42,163 bases of DNA, taken from DASSKF01 sp035690725. Its GTDB lineage: Bacteria; Actinomycetota; Actinomycetes; Actinomycetales; Dermatophilaceae. The notes under the pieces were generated by a model. The model did not search any database. It was not told where the DNA came from and was given only the letters and a program-made list of their open reading frames with translations. A program made the position numbers and the translations under genes. Shown one piece after another: positions 32,907 to 42,163 of the stretch. Numbering within the stretch: the stretch's first letter is position 1; each line of letters begins with the position of its first letter. Location of the stretch: the NCBI GenBank assembly GCA_035690725.1, contig DASSKF010000084.1:1-42163 (forward strand). The letters run 5' to 3'.

Positions 32907-33701
32907 CTACACCTGTTGCCGACCGGACGAGGCCGACGAGCGTTCCGCGTCCTCGAGGAGGGTGAGGATGACCTCGGACTTGGCGTCGGTGTAGGCGACA
33001 CCGTCGTCCGCCCACCGGTCGGCCGCCTCCCGTTTGGCGACGGCATACGCCTCGCGCGCCTGCGGGTGCGCTCGCAGGTGGTCGCGGAAGAGCAGGTGTT
33101 CCCGCTCCCACGGCGAGCCCTCGCCGCACACGTGGACGTGCACGTCACGGGGCCGGTCGGGAAACGGACGGAAGTAGCGGTGCAGGTCGTCGCGGCTGCG
33201 CAGCTGCAGTCCGACGTCCGCCAGCGCAGGGACGTACCGGGACTCGTCCGCGAGGTCGGCCACGCCGACCTGGATGTCGACGATCGGCTTGGCCGGCAGG
33301 CCGGGCACGGACGTGGAGCCGACGTGCTCGATCCGGCGGGCCGTGGAACCGAGGCGGGAGCCCAACACCTGCCGCCAGCGCTCGAACCGCCCGGCCCACT
33401 CCGGGTCCGGGTCGGCGAGCGCGATCGTGTCGTGGCGACGTTCGCTCCCCGTGGTCTGGGCGAAGCCTGGCCACACGTCCGGCATGACCGAGCGGGCCAG
33501 CCCGTGTCGCTCCTCTAGCGGCAGCTCGTGCGCGGCCAGACCGCGGGGGGCGGCGACGAGCGCGTAGAGGTCGATCACGGTCGCGTGCGGACCCTCGGCC
33601 CGGCGCAGCAGCCGCCACGCCTCGACCGGCGAGGCCTGCGGCGGCACGTCGGCGGCCCGCAGCCGGTCCTCCAGGGCGGGTCGTGGCACGGCCCACAGCA
33701 T
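32907..33701 (-). CDS. GrpB-family (UPF0157) nucleotidyltransferase-fold protein with N-terminal extension
   Basis: Protein of 264 residues. The GrpB domain occupies about 92-262: DPDPEWAGRFERW, the nucleotidyltransferase-like HVGSTSVPGLPAKPIVDIQV, DVHVHVC, and the C-terminal FRDHLRAHPQAREAYAVAK. GrpB proteins are usually about 170 residues; the first ~90 residues here (including SPVEAWRLLRRAEGPHATVI) are an unrecognised extra domain. ATG at 33701 was chosen; the longer reading frame to 33866 would translate the 87-base element. The gene lies exactly between two inverted 87-base elements. Function unknown. Confidence 0.83.
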   Translation of the reverse strand: MLWAVPRPALEDRLRAADVPPQASPVEAWRLLRRAEGPHATVIDLYALVAAPRGLAAHELPLEERHGLARSVMPDVWPGFAQTTGSERRHDTIALADPDPEWAGRFERWRQVLGSRLGSTARRIEHVGSTSVPGLPAKPIVDIQVGVADLADESRYVPALADVGLQLRSRDDLHRYFRPFPDRPRDVHVHVCGEGSPWEREHLLFRDHLRAHPQAREAYAVAKREAADRWADDGVAYTDAKSEVILTLLEDAERSSASSGRQQV

Positions 33702-33750
33702 GCCAGAGCACGGCGCAGCCTTCGTTCCTGGGCGATGGGTCGAGCGGATG

Positions 33751-33837
33751 GCAATTTCGACTGGCAGTACCGCCCGAGCCGGCTGCTGGTGAGCACGGCG
33801 TCGGTCCCGCGATGGGAGTACTGCCAGTCGAAATTGC
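33751..33837. repeat. 87-base terminal-inverted-repeat element, copy B
   Basis: Arms 33751-33770 and 33818-33837 are perfectly complementary over 20 bases (GCAATTTCGACTGGCAGTAC). Same length as copy A and inverted relative to it. It lies 49 bases upstream of the GrpB-family start, in the divergent region before proS. The rest of 33702-33979 holds no gene; TATCGT at 33917-33922 may be a proS -10. Confidence 0.87.
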
Positions 33838-33966
33838 GGTTGAGCGGGGTGGGGCGGCGGGAGCAAACCCTAGTGCGCGCGGCGAAACGGTGGTGAGCCA
33901 CCTGGCACACGGCCGATATCGTGAACGGTGCCCCAAGAGCCCGGAGCCACCGGGGACGAACCGAGC

Positions 33967-33972
33967 GAGGAG
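33967..33972 (+). promoter_or_regulatory. Ribosome-binding site deciding the proS start
   Basis: GAGGAG lies 7 bases before TTG 33980. Its distance to the in-frame ATG codons at 33992 and 33998 is too long, so TTG is preferred. Confidence 0.55.
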
Positions 33973-33979
33973 CACACCC

Positions 33980-35782
33980 TTGACCCAGGCCATGCGCATG
34001 TCGACCCTGTTCCTGCGGACCCTGCGCGAGGACCCGGCCGACGCCGAGCTGCCCAGCCACAAGCTGCTGGTGCGGGCCGGCTACATCCGCCGCGTGTCCC
34101 CGGGGATCTACAGCTGGCTCCCGATGGGTCTGAAGGTGCTGCGCAACGTCGAGCAGGTCGTGCGGGAGGAGATGGACGCGATCGGCTCCCAGGAGCTGCT
34201 CTTCCCCGCCCTGCTGCCCAAGGAGCCCTACGAGGCGAGCGGGCGGTGGACCGAGTACGGCCCCAACATCTTCCGGCTGCAGGACCGCAAGGAGGCCGAC
34301 TACCTGCTCGGGCCCACGCACGAGGAGGTGTTCACCCTCACGGTGAAGGACCTCTACTCCTCCTACAAGGACCTGCCGCTCGCGCTCTACCAGATCCAGA
34401 CCAAGTACCGCGACGAGGCGCGTCCGCGCGCGGGCCTGCTGCGCGGCCGGGAGTTCGTCATGAAGGACTCCTACTCCTTCGACGTCGACCAGGCCGGGCT
34501 GCAGAAGTCCTACGACGCCCACCGCGACGCCTACGTCCGCATCTTCAACCGGCTCGGCTTCGAGTACGTCATCGTCGCGGCCATGTCCGGCGCGATGGGC
34601 GGCTCGGCCTCGGAGGAGTTCCTCGCCACCTCCGAGAACGGCGAGGACACCTACGTGCGCTGCGCCAACTGCGGGTATGCCGCGAACGTCGAGGCCGTGA
34701 AGGTGCCCGTCCCGCAGCCGGTTCCGTATGCCGACGCGCCGCCTGCCCATGTCGAGGACACTCCCGACACCCCCACCATCGACACGCTCGTCGCGTCGCT
34801 GAACGCCGACCACCAGCGCAGCGACGGGCGGCCGTGGACGGCCGCGGACACGCTGAAGAACGTCGTGGTCATGCTGGTCCACCCGGACGGCCGGCGCGAG
34901 CCGCTCGCCATCGGGCTCCCCGGCGACCGGGAGGTCGACGAGAAGCGGCTCGGCGCGCAGGTCGAGCCGGCCGAGGTACGGGCGTTCGAGGCCGCCGACT
35001 TCGCCGCGAACCCGGCGCTGGCCAAGGGCTACATCGGCCCGGGCGCCCTCGGGGCCGAGAACGCTTCCGGCATCACCTACCTGCTGGACCCCCGCATCGT
35101 CGAGGGCACCCGCTGGGTGACCGGCGCGGACAAGACCGACCGGCACGTGCTCGACCTCGTCGCCGGCCGTGACTTCACCGGCGACGGCACGATCGAGGCC
35201 GCCGAGGTCCGGGACGGCGACCACTGCCCGAGCTGCGGCCACGAGCTGCACACCGCACGTGGCGTCGAGATGGGCCACATCTTCCAGCTCGGCACCAAGT
35301 ACGCCGAGGCGCTCGGTCTCAAGGTGCTCGACGAGCACGGCAAGCTGGTCACCGTGACGATGGGCTCCTACGGCGTCGGCGTCTCCCGTGCCGTGGCCGC
35401 CGTCGCCGAGGACAACCACGACGAGCAGGGGCTCGTCTGGCCGCGCGAGCTCAGCCCGGCCGACGTGCACCTGGTCGCCACAGGCAAGGACGAGGCGGTC
35501 TTCACCAAGGGCGACGAGATCACCGCGGCGCTGCAGGAACGGGGCGTCCGCGTCCTGTTCGACGACCGGCGTGGCGTCAGCCCGGGTGTGAAGTTCAAGG
35601 ACTCCGAGCTCATCGGCGTCCCGACCATCGTGGTGGTGGGCCGGGGCCTGGCCCAGGGCGTCGTGGAGGTCAAGGACCGGCGCAGCGGCGAGCGGCGCGA
35701 GGTGCCGGTCGAACAGGTCGTCGATGCGGTCGTCACGGAGGTCCGCGGCGACGGGGCGGCGGGCGGCCCCGCGCAGCCGTGA
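33980..35782 (+). CDS. proS: Prolyl-tRNA synthetase
   Basis: Class II aminoacyl-tRNA synthetase charging tRNA-Pro. The 600 residues have motif 1 region LFLRTLREDPADAELPSH and RVSPGIYSWLPMG, motif 2 QIQTKYRDEARPRAGLLRGREF split around 34397-34460, an inserted YbaK-like editing domain (about 235-395) and motif 3 TMGSYGVGVSRAVAA, then the anticodon-binding domain with DDRRGVSPGVKFKDSELIG. This is the bacterial type with editing insertion. The start is taken as TTG 33980; ATG 33992 is the alternative. The stop overlaps the HAD gene at GTGA. Confidence 0.95.
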   Translation: MTQAMRMSTLFLRTLREDPADAELPSHKLLVRAGYIRRVSPGIYSWLPMGLKVLRNVEQVVREEMDAIGSQELLFPALLPKEPYEASGRWTEYGPNIFRLQDRKEADYLLGPTHEEVFTLTVKDLYSSYKDLPLALYQIQTKYRDEARPRAGLLRGREFVMKDSYSFDVDQAGLQKSYDAHRDAYVRIFNRLGFEYVIVAAMSGAMGGSASEEFLATSENGEDTYVRCANCGYAANVEAVKVPVPQPVPYADAPPAHVEDTPDTPTIDTLVASLNADHQRSDGRPWTAADTLKNVVVMLVHPDGRREPLAIGLPGDREVDEKRLGAQVEPAEVRAFEAADFAANPALAKGYIGPGALGAENASGITYLLDPRIVEGTRWVTGADKTDRHVLDLVAGRDFTGDGTIEAAEVRDGDHCPSCGHELHTARGVEMGHIFQLGTKYAEALGLKVLDEHGKLVTVTMGSYGVGVSRAVAAVAEDNHDEQGLVWPRELSPADVHLVATGKDEAVFTKGDEITAALQERGVRVLFDDRRGVSPGVKFKDSELIGVPTIVVVGRGLAQGVVEVKDRRSGERREVPVEQVVDAVVTEVRGDGAAGGPAQP

Positions 35783-36570
35783 CCGGCGACATCGCCCCCC
35801 GGTACGGGCACGACGGCGTCACGGCCGGGCCGGCCGGGCCGGCCGAGCCGGCCGAGCCGGTCGAGGCAGTCATCTTCGACTGGGGCGGCACGCTCACGCC
35901 CTGGCACAGCATCGACCTCGCCGAGCAGTGGCAGGTCTTCGCCCGACAGGTGCACGCCGAGGAGGAGCATGCCCGCTCGCTCGCCGAACGGATCCTGACG
36001 GCCGAGGGCGAGGCCTGGCGTCGTGGCCGGGAGGACCAGAGCAGCGCCCGGCTCGAGGAGATCCTCACCGAGGCGGGCGTGCGCGAGGGCGACGTGCACC
36101 GGGAGGCTGCGCTCACGGCATACCGGCAGTTCTGGGAGCCGCACACGTTCACCGACGACCAGGTGCGCCCGCTGTGGGAGGGCCTGCGCGCCCGCGGCGT
36201 GCGGGTCGGGGTGCTGTCGAACACCATCTGGACCGGGGACTACCACCGGGGCATCTTCGAGCGCGACGGCGTCGCCCACCTGATCGACGGGGAGGTCTAC
36301 TCCAGCGAGATCCCGTGGACCAAGCCGCACCTCGAGGCGTTCCAGGCCGCGGCGGCCGCGGTCGGCGTCCGGCCCGAGCGTGCGGCCTACGTCGGGGACC
36401 GGCCGTTCGAGGACGTGCACGGCAGCCAGGCGGCGGGCATGCGCGCGATCTGGGTGCCGCACTCGGACATCCCGGCCGACCAGCAGGTGGCGGTCGACGT
36501 GACCCCCGACGCCGTGGTGCAGCAGCTGCTCGACGTCCTCCCGGTCGTGGACGCCTGGCGGCGCGACTGA
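35779..36570 (+). CDS. HAD-superfamily hydrolase, DWGGT motif variant
   Basis: Haloacid dehalogenase-type phosphatase of 263 residues. Motif I is FDWGGTL with nucleophile Asp34, but the second Asp of the usual DxDGT is Gly36. Motif II is VLSNT, motif III is the Lys in IPWTKPHLEAF, and motif IV is YVGDRPFEDVHG. The FDWGGTL variant occurs in other actinobacterial HAD proteins. Loss of the acid/base Asp may change chemistry or reduce phosphatase activity. A Gly-Pro-Ala/Glu-Pro-Ala stretch precedes the domain. Substrate unknown; coupled to proS. Confidence 0.86.
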   Translation: MTGDIAPRYGHDGVTAGPAGPAEPAEPVEAVIFDWGGTLTPWHSIDLAEQWQVFARQVHAEEEHARSLAERILTAEGEAWRRGREDQSSARLEEILTEAGVREGDVHREAALTAYRQFWEPHTFTDDQVRPLWEGLRARGVRVGVLSNTIWTGDYHRGIFERDGVAHLIDGEVYSSEIPWTKPHLEAFQAAAAAVGVRPERAAYVGDRPFEDVHGSQAAGMRAIWVPHSDIPADQQVAVDVTPDAVVQQLLDVLPVVDAWRRD

Positions 36571-36598
36571 CCCCGAACGGCGTCGGGCGCGGGCTGGA

Positions 36599-37891
36599 CT
36601 ACCCCGCCGCGCCGGCGACGGACGCGTCGCAGGAGCGACTGCGCACCGCGCGCAGCGTGCGGTGGAACGACGCAGGGTATGACGTCGGGCCGGCTCGGCG
36701 CACCACGTGGCCCGGCAGGGTCACGAGCGTCGGGACCATCCGCAGCTCCTGGGTGAAGGAGCCGTCCCGGTGGCGGTGGAACGTCACCAGCGCCACCACC
36801 CCGTCCTGGGTGGCGGCGCGGTCCGGGCCGAGGGTGGCGGCGGACTGGTCGGACAGGAAGTTCCCCATCCCGTAGACCACGTGGCGGCCGCCGATCCGCG
36901 CGCACGTCTGCACGACGTGTGCATGGGAACCCAGGACGAGGTCCACGGCACCGGACGAGAGCAGGCGCCGGGCCAGCCGCCGTTGCGCCGGTGTGGTCGC
37001 CCGCTGGTACTCGTGGCCCCAGTGGATGCTGACGACGACGAGGTCGGCGCCGTGGCGTCGCGCCCTCCGGGCGTCGTGCTCGATCCCGGCGGCGCCACGC
37101 ACCCGCCACAGCAGGTGCCGCAGCCACGGAGCCTGCGCGGGCACGGCATCACTGCCGTCGAGGGTGTTGAAGATCGTGTACGAGTACGACAGCTGGGCGA
37201 TCGTCACGTCCCCGACGCGGTAGCGGGCGGGGCGGGTGGCGCCGGCCGTGGCTCCGGCCCCCGCCCGCTTCAGGCCGCTCGTCCGGAGGGCCCGGTTGGT
37301 GGCGCGGATCCCCGGCAGACCCTCGTCCCATACGTGGTTGGACGCGGTGGAGCAGCCGTCGACGCCGGCCCGGGCAAGCGCGCCCGTGATCTGGCTGGGG
37401 GCGCTGTAGACCAGGTGGTCCGGGTCGCCGAAGTGCCGGTCGTCGCTGCTCACCGGGGTCTCCAGGTGGCAGAGCGCGACGTCGGCCCGGGACAGGAGAG
37501 GCGCGACGCGGTGCAGCATCGGCCGGAAGTCGTAGCGGGTGCCCCCTCGGTGGGCCTCCTGCCGCACCCGCGGGTGCACGAGCACGTCGCCGACGGCCGC
37601 CAGCGTGATGTCCCTCGGCGGCACCGTGGCGGGGGCTCTCGAGCGACCGGGGTGCTGGCTCGGGGTGGGCTTCGCCGGGTGACGGGTGTGTTCGGCCCTC
37701 GGTGGTGCGGTGCGCGTGGACGCCGTGGGTGCCGTGCTGGACGCCCGGGCAGGGCCGGTGCGCTGGGTCGGGCTGGGGCCGGTCTGCTGGGCCGGGGTGG
37801 CCGTCCCGGCCGGCGGTGCCGCGCTGCAGCCGGCGAGGACGGTCGCGACCAGCGCGAGCAGGACCGGGCGTCGGCCGCGCCGCGTCGTCAC
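36599..37891 (-). CDS. CapA-family lipoprotein, copy 1 (downstream)
   Basis: Predicted surface lipoprotein of 430 residues with a CapA/PgsA metallophosphatase-like domain. Lipobox LVATVLAGC (Cys22) is followed by a Thr/Pro/Arg-rich linker, then AAVGDVLVH, ALCHLETPVS, ASNHVWDEG, VSIHWGHEY, GSHAHVVQ and YGMGNFLSDQ, so metal-site residues are kept. In Bacillus CapA takes part in poly-gamma-glutamate export, but no CapB/CapC is present, so a different envelope role is likely. GTG at 37891 overlaps the upstream copy's stop (GTGA); an upstream GTG at 37912 adds seven residues. Confidence 0.87.
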   Translation of the reverse strand: MTTRRGRRPVLLALVATVLAGCSAAPPAGTATPAQQTGPSPTQRTGPARASSTAPTASTRTAPPRAEHTRHPAKPTPSQHPGRSRAPATVPPRDITLAAVGDVLVHPRVRQEAHRGGTRYDFRPMLHRVAPLLSRADVALCHLETPVSSDDRHFGDPDHLVYSAPSQITGALARAGVDGCSTASNHVWDEGLPGIRATNRALRTSGLKRAGAGATAGATRPARYRVGDVTIAQLSYSYTIFNTLDGSDAVPAQAPWLRHLLWRVRGAAGIEHDARRARRHGADLVVVSIHWGHEYQRATTPAQRRLARRLLSSGAVDLVLGSHAHVVQTCARIGGRHVVYGMGNFLSDQSAATLGPDRAATQDGVVALVTFHRHRDGSFTQELRMVPTLVTLPGHVVRRAGPTSYPASFHRTLRAVRSRSCDASVAGAAG

Positions 37892-39168
37892 GACCGCGGC
37901 TGGGCGTCGCACGCGCCGTCGCCCAGGGCGTTCATGGCGCTGACGGTGCGGCGGAACGACGCCCCGTGGTGGGTCGGCGTCGCCAGCCGGACCACGTGGC
38001 CCTTCGTCTGCACGTAGGTGGGCTGGTAGCGCAGGCCGGTCCGCCAGCCGCCGTCCGCCCGGGGCTCGAAGGTCGCCAGCACGAGCACACCGTCCTGGTT
38101 GGACGGCGTGAGGCCGCTGGCCTGGGAGGGGGCCTGGTTGGACAGGAAGTTGCCCATCCCGTAGACGACGTAGCGGCCGTTGATCTTCTGGCAGGGCTGC
38201 ACCACGTGGACGTGCGTGCCGAGGATGAGGTCGACGTCACCGGACTCCAGCAGCTTCCGGGCGAGCCGGCGCTGGTCCTCGGTCGGCTCCTGGTGGTACT
38301 CGAGGCCCCAGTGCATGCTCACCACGACGAGGTCCGCCCCGCCCCGGCGGGCCGCGCGGGCGTCGTGGAGGATCCCCTCGGCCCCACGGGCCGGCCACAG
38401 GTAGTGCCGCATCCACGGACCGTCGGCCGGGAGCCGGGTGTTCGGGCTGCCGTCGTTGAGAATCGTGTAGGTGTAGGCGAGCTGGGCGACGGTGGGGCCG
38501 CCGGGGACGTGGTAGACCGCGGCGCGACCGCTGTGCCGCGCGTCCTTGCTGGCGCCGACCTGCTTCAGGCCGGCCGACCGCAACGACGTGATCGTCTCGC
38601 GCATCCCGTCCAGGCCCTGGTCCCACACGTGGTTGCCGGCGGTGTCGCACCCGTCGAAGCCGGCCCACGCCAGGCCCTGCGCGATCTGTCGGGGAGCGTT
38701 GAAGACCAACGTGTTCGGCACCGTCAGGTCGTCGGTGTCGGTCGAGATCGGGGTCTCCTGGTGGCACAGGGCGACGTCGGCACGGGTCAGGAGCGGCCGG
38801 ACCTCGCGGAACATCGGGCGGAAGTCGTAGCCGTGCCCGGGTGCCTCCCGTGCGGCGTCCTCCTGGACCGAGTAGTGCAGGAGGATGTCGCCCGCCCCGG
38901 CGATCGTGACACTGCGGTCGCCTCCCGACCGGCTCGGCGACGACGACACATGGCCGGTCGCCTGGTCGGCCCCGGGGGAGGACGGGTCGGCAGCCGTTGC
39001 GGAGGGCCCGGTGGGCGACGCGGCCGCGCTGGCCGGTCCGGTCGGCCTGGCGTCGGGTGAGCCGGTCGGCGCGCTGCCGGTCGCGCTGTTGCTGCAACCG
39101 GCCAGGAGAAGGGCGAACACGCCGGCACCGGCGGCCAGGGCGGCACGGAACCGGCGTCGACGCATCAC
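37888..39168 (-). CDS. CapA-family lipoprotein, copy 2 (upstream)
   Basis: Second CapA/PgsA-like lipoprotein, 426 residues, clearly a paralogue of its downstream neighbour. Signal and lipobox FALLLAGC (Cys25), a low-complexity Pro/Ser/Ala linker, then GAGDILLH, ALCHQETPIS, AGNHVWDQG, VSMHWGLEY, GTHVHVVQP and YGMGNFLSNQ. Both copies end with a similar GHVVR...SFRRT segment and a Cys-Asp-Ala near the C-terminus. GTG at 39168 fits TACGCT six bases upstream; ATG at 39165 is the alternative. Confidence 0.88.
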   Translation of the reverse strand: MMRRRRFRAALAAGAGVFALLLAGCSNSATGSAPTGSPDARPTGPASAAASPTGPSATAADPSSPGADQATGHVSSSPSRSGGDRSVTIAGAGDILLHYSVQEDAAREAPGHGYDFRPMFREVRPLLTRADVALCHQETPISTDTDDLTVPNTLVFNAPRQIAQGLAWAGFDGCDTAGNHVWDQGLDGMRETITSLRSAGLKQVGASKDARHSGRAAVYHVPGGPTVAQLAYTYTILNDGSPNTRLPADGPWMRHYLWPARGAEGILHDARAARRGGADLVVVSMHWGLEYHQEPTEDQRRLARKLLESGDVDLILGTHVHVVQPCQKINGRYVVYGMGNFLSNQAPSQASGLTPSNQDGVLVLATFEPRADGGWRTGLRYQPTYVQTKGHVVRLATPTHHGASFRRTVSAMNALGDGACDAQPRS

Positions 39169-39174
39169 CGCGTC

Positions 39175-39180
39175 AGCGTA
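39175..39180 (-). promoter_or_regulatory. Candidate -10 box of the capA pair
   Basis: TACGCT on the minus strand, 6 bases before the GTG at 39168. No good -35 was seen. Confidence 0.4.
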
Positions 39181-39199
39181 ACGTCGGCGGGTGCGCGCC

Positions 39200-39757
39200 T
39201 CAGGCAGGCAGGCCGGTCACGCCGGGATCGCGTCCTGCCCACGCCGCCAGCCGGTCCACCACGGGGGCGGTGTCCGGCACGTCGACGGGCGGGCCGAAGG
39301 ACTCGCCGCGGTTCTCCGGCGTGAGCCCGCTGCGGGCGAAGGCCAGTCCGCGCTCGGCCACCTCGGCGTCGAGGCGGTCGGTCGGGCGGCCGGTGGCGCG
39401 TGCCAGGTCCCAGCCGTGGAGCGCCAGTTCGGTGGCCTGCCAGTCGATGGCCTGCTCGTTCGCGGCGTCACCGGCCTGGTGCCACGCGTGCAGCAGGTCG
39501 TCCGCCGCCGAGCGGAAGGTGCTCACCCGCTCACCGGTGATCGGCTCCGGTGGGGTCGTCCAGTCCGGTCGCTCACCGTGGGCGGACGCGGTGAACTGCC
39601 GGACCCCACGCACGAGGTGGCCGACGAGCTGCGCGACGTCCCAGTCACCGCAGGGGGTGGGGTCGCCCAGCTGGTCGTCGTGGACGTGCACGAGCAGGTC
39701 GCCCACCTGGTCCAGCGCGCGGGCGAGAAGCCTCAGCGAGTCGTGTGGAGCGGACAT
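39200..39757 (-). CDS. DinB-like maleylpyruvate isomerase/TIGR03086-family protein
   Basis: Protein of 185 residues with the four-helix DinB-like bundle common in actinobacteria and related to the mycothiol-dependent maleylpyruvate isomerase N-domain. The signature PTPCGDWDVAQLVGHLVRG is at about 34-52, and ELALHGWDLARATGRP near 115. The His residues could bind a metal and mycothiol; the reaction is unknown. ATG at 39757 is set by AGGAGG five bases upstream; a GTG at 39763 overlaps that site and is unlikely. The capA pair starts 31 bases downstream. Confidence 0.85.
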   Translation of the reverse strand: MSAPHDSLRLLARALDQVGDLLVHVHDDQLGDPTPCGDWDVAQLVGHLVRGVRQFTASAHGERPDWTTPPEPITGERVSTFRSAADDLLHAWHQAGDAANEQAIDWQATELALHGWDLARATGRPTDRLDAEVAERGLAFARSGLTPENRGESFGPPVDVPDTAPVVDRLAAWAGRDPGVTGLPA

Positions 39758-39813
39758 CCGCACCTCCTGGGTCCATGACAGCGCGCGGCCCCCGCCGCGT
39801 CAACTGCCGCGCG

Positions 39814-41805
<1,992 letters not shown>

Positions 41806-41811
41806 GCCCCC

Positions 41812-41817
41812 AACGTA
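41812..41817 (-). promoter_or_regulatory. Candidate -10 box of the DUF255 gene
   Basis: TACGTT on the minus strand, 6 bases before ATG 41805. It overlaps a CGTATGCC variant of the recurrent octamer. Confidence 0.4.
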
Positions 41818-41844
41818 TGCCGACCCGCCGGCGCCTGCCCGGCG

Positions 41845-41914
41845 CCCGTGTCGTCCCGCCCGTGTCGTCCCGCCCGTGTCGTCCCGCCCGTGTCGTCCCG
41901 CCCGTGTGGTGCCG
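41845..41914. repeat. 14-base tandem repeat in a divergent intergenic region
   Basis: The unit CCCGTGTCGTCCCG occurs four times without change (41845-41900) and a fifth time with two changes (41901-41914). It lies between the divergent DUF255 and hydrolase genes, where promoters are expected. No spacers separate the units, so it is not a CRISPR. Confidence 0.9.
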
Positions 41915-41960
41915 CCCGCGTCGGGTAGGAGCGGCGGTGGACTGACCCGGAGGTGCGTTG

Positions 41961-42163
41961 GTGCAGCAGCAGGTGTCACTTCAGGTCGGGCCGGACGTCG
42001 TCCTCGGCGCCGACCTCTCGGTCCCCGAACGGGCCCGGGGGATCGTCGTGTTCGCGCACGGCAGCGGCAGCAGCCGGCACAGCCCCCGTAACCGGCAGGT
42101 GGCCGTCCACCTCCAGCAGCGCGGCTTCGCCACCCTGCTCGCCGACCTGCTCACGTCCGCCGA
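41961..42163 (+). CDS. Alpha/beta hydrolase (dienelactone hydrolase-like), cut by window end
   Basis: Only the first 67 codons are present. They read as a mixed-sheet opening with GIVVFAHGSGSSRHSPRNRQ and HLQQRGFATLLADLLT, typical of alpha/beta hydrolases in which HGSGSS forms the oxyanion region. In some actinobacteria this domain is fused to or paired with a phosphoribosyltransferase; that cannot be judged here. GTG at 41961 was chosen because GGAGG at 41949-41953 lies 7 bases upstream. Confidence 0.7.
   Translation, partial: MQQQVSLQVGPDVVLGADLSVPERARGIVVFAHGSGSSRHSPRNRQVAVHLQQRGFATLLADLLTSA

Noticed and set aside
32790..33850. Target-site duplications flanking the 87-base elements or the whole unit.
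   Set aside because: No convincing direct repeats were found; both right ends are followed by GGTT, but this is too short to count.
33702..33866. Longer start for the GrpB-family gene.
   Set aside because: The added 55 residues would translate repeat copy B, and the family domain does not need them.
41845..41914. CRISPR array.
   Set aside because: Units are 14 bases, directly adjacent, without spacers; no cas genes in the window.

Overview
The window is a contiguous chromosomal segment of a very GC-rich Gram-positive actinobacterium. Gene order matches the conserved actinobacterial block known from Mycobacterium (rpsP-khpA-rimM-trmD-rplS-lepB-rnhB-DUF2469-yraN-yifB-dprA-xerC, then rpsB-tsf-pyrH-frr-cdsA-rlmN, then dxr-rseP-ispG-GNAT and proS). 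Base composition and the absence of mycobacterial or streptomycete specialities point to Micrococcales, perhaps the Intrasporangiaceae group; that placement is inference.

Layout. 68-2899: ribosomal protein S16, KhpA, RimM, TrmD and L19, with a strong terminator hairpin between khpA and rimM. 2923-8781: two overlapping type I signal peptidases, RNase HII, DUF2469, YraN, YifB/ComM and DprA, mostly coupled by 4-base ATGA/GTGA overlaps. 8887-14195: a ferredoxin-reductase-like flavoprotein, XerC, a DUF3152 zinc metalloprotease, and on the minus strand an M23 peptidase and a PLP aminotransferase. 14449-20058: rpsB, tsf, pyrH, frr, cdsA, rlmN. 20124-23976: a LOG-like Rossmann protein (minus), a lipoprotein and propionyl-CoA synthetase. 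24050-26339: a three-gene cassette of ESX/type VII secretion character (small helical protein with a YxxxE motif, a 401-residue WxG-type protein, an EspG-like protein) running straight into dxr. 26350-31758: dxr, rseP, ispG, a 2H phosphoesterase and a DUF4081-type acetyltransferase. 31773-35782: an AraC/DinB fusion, a GrpB-family gene flanked by two inverted 87-base elements, and proS. 35779-42163: a HAD hydrolase, two tandem CapA lipoproteins, a DinB-like protein, a DUF255 thioredoxin protein and the start of an alpha/beta hydrolase cut by the window end.

How it works together. Most genes are core information processing and envelope biology: ribosome assembly, tRNA/rRNA modification, translation elongation and recycling, phospholipid precursor synthesis, signal-peptide and intramembrane proteolysis, chromosome dimer resolution, and two steps of the MEP isoprenoid pathway around the site-2 protease. 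Accessory genes sit at block borders.

The most unusual non-coding features are two dispersed repeat families (87 bases with 20-base terminal inverted repeats around the GrpB gene; 46 bases palindromic after rlmN and after the 2H gene), a strongly over-represented octamer GGTATGCC/GGCATACC that also forms the base of one terminator, and -10-like hexamers 6-7 bases before many operon-leading start codons, suggesting widespread leaderless mRNAs. No tRNA, rRNA, CRISPR array, transposase or prophage gene was seen. No gene-free stretch exceeds 300 bases; the longest (33702-33979, 14196-14448, 16294-16532) are described as features.
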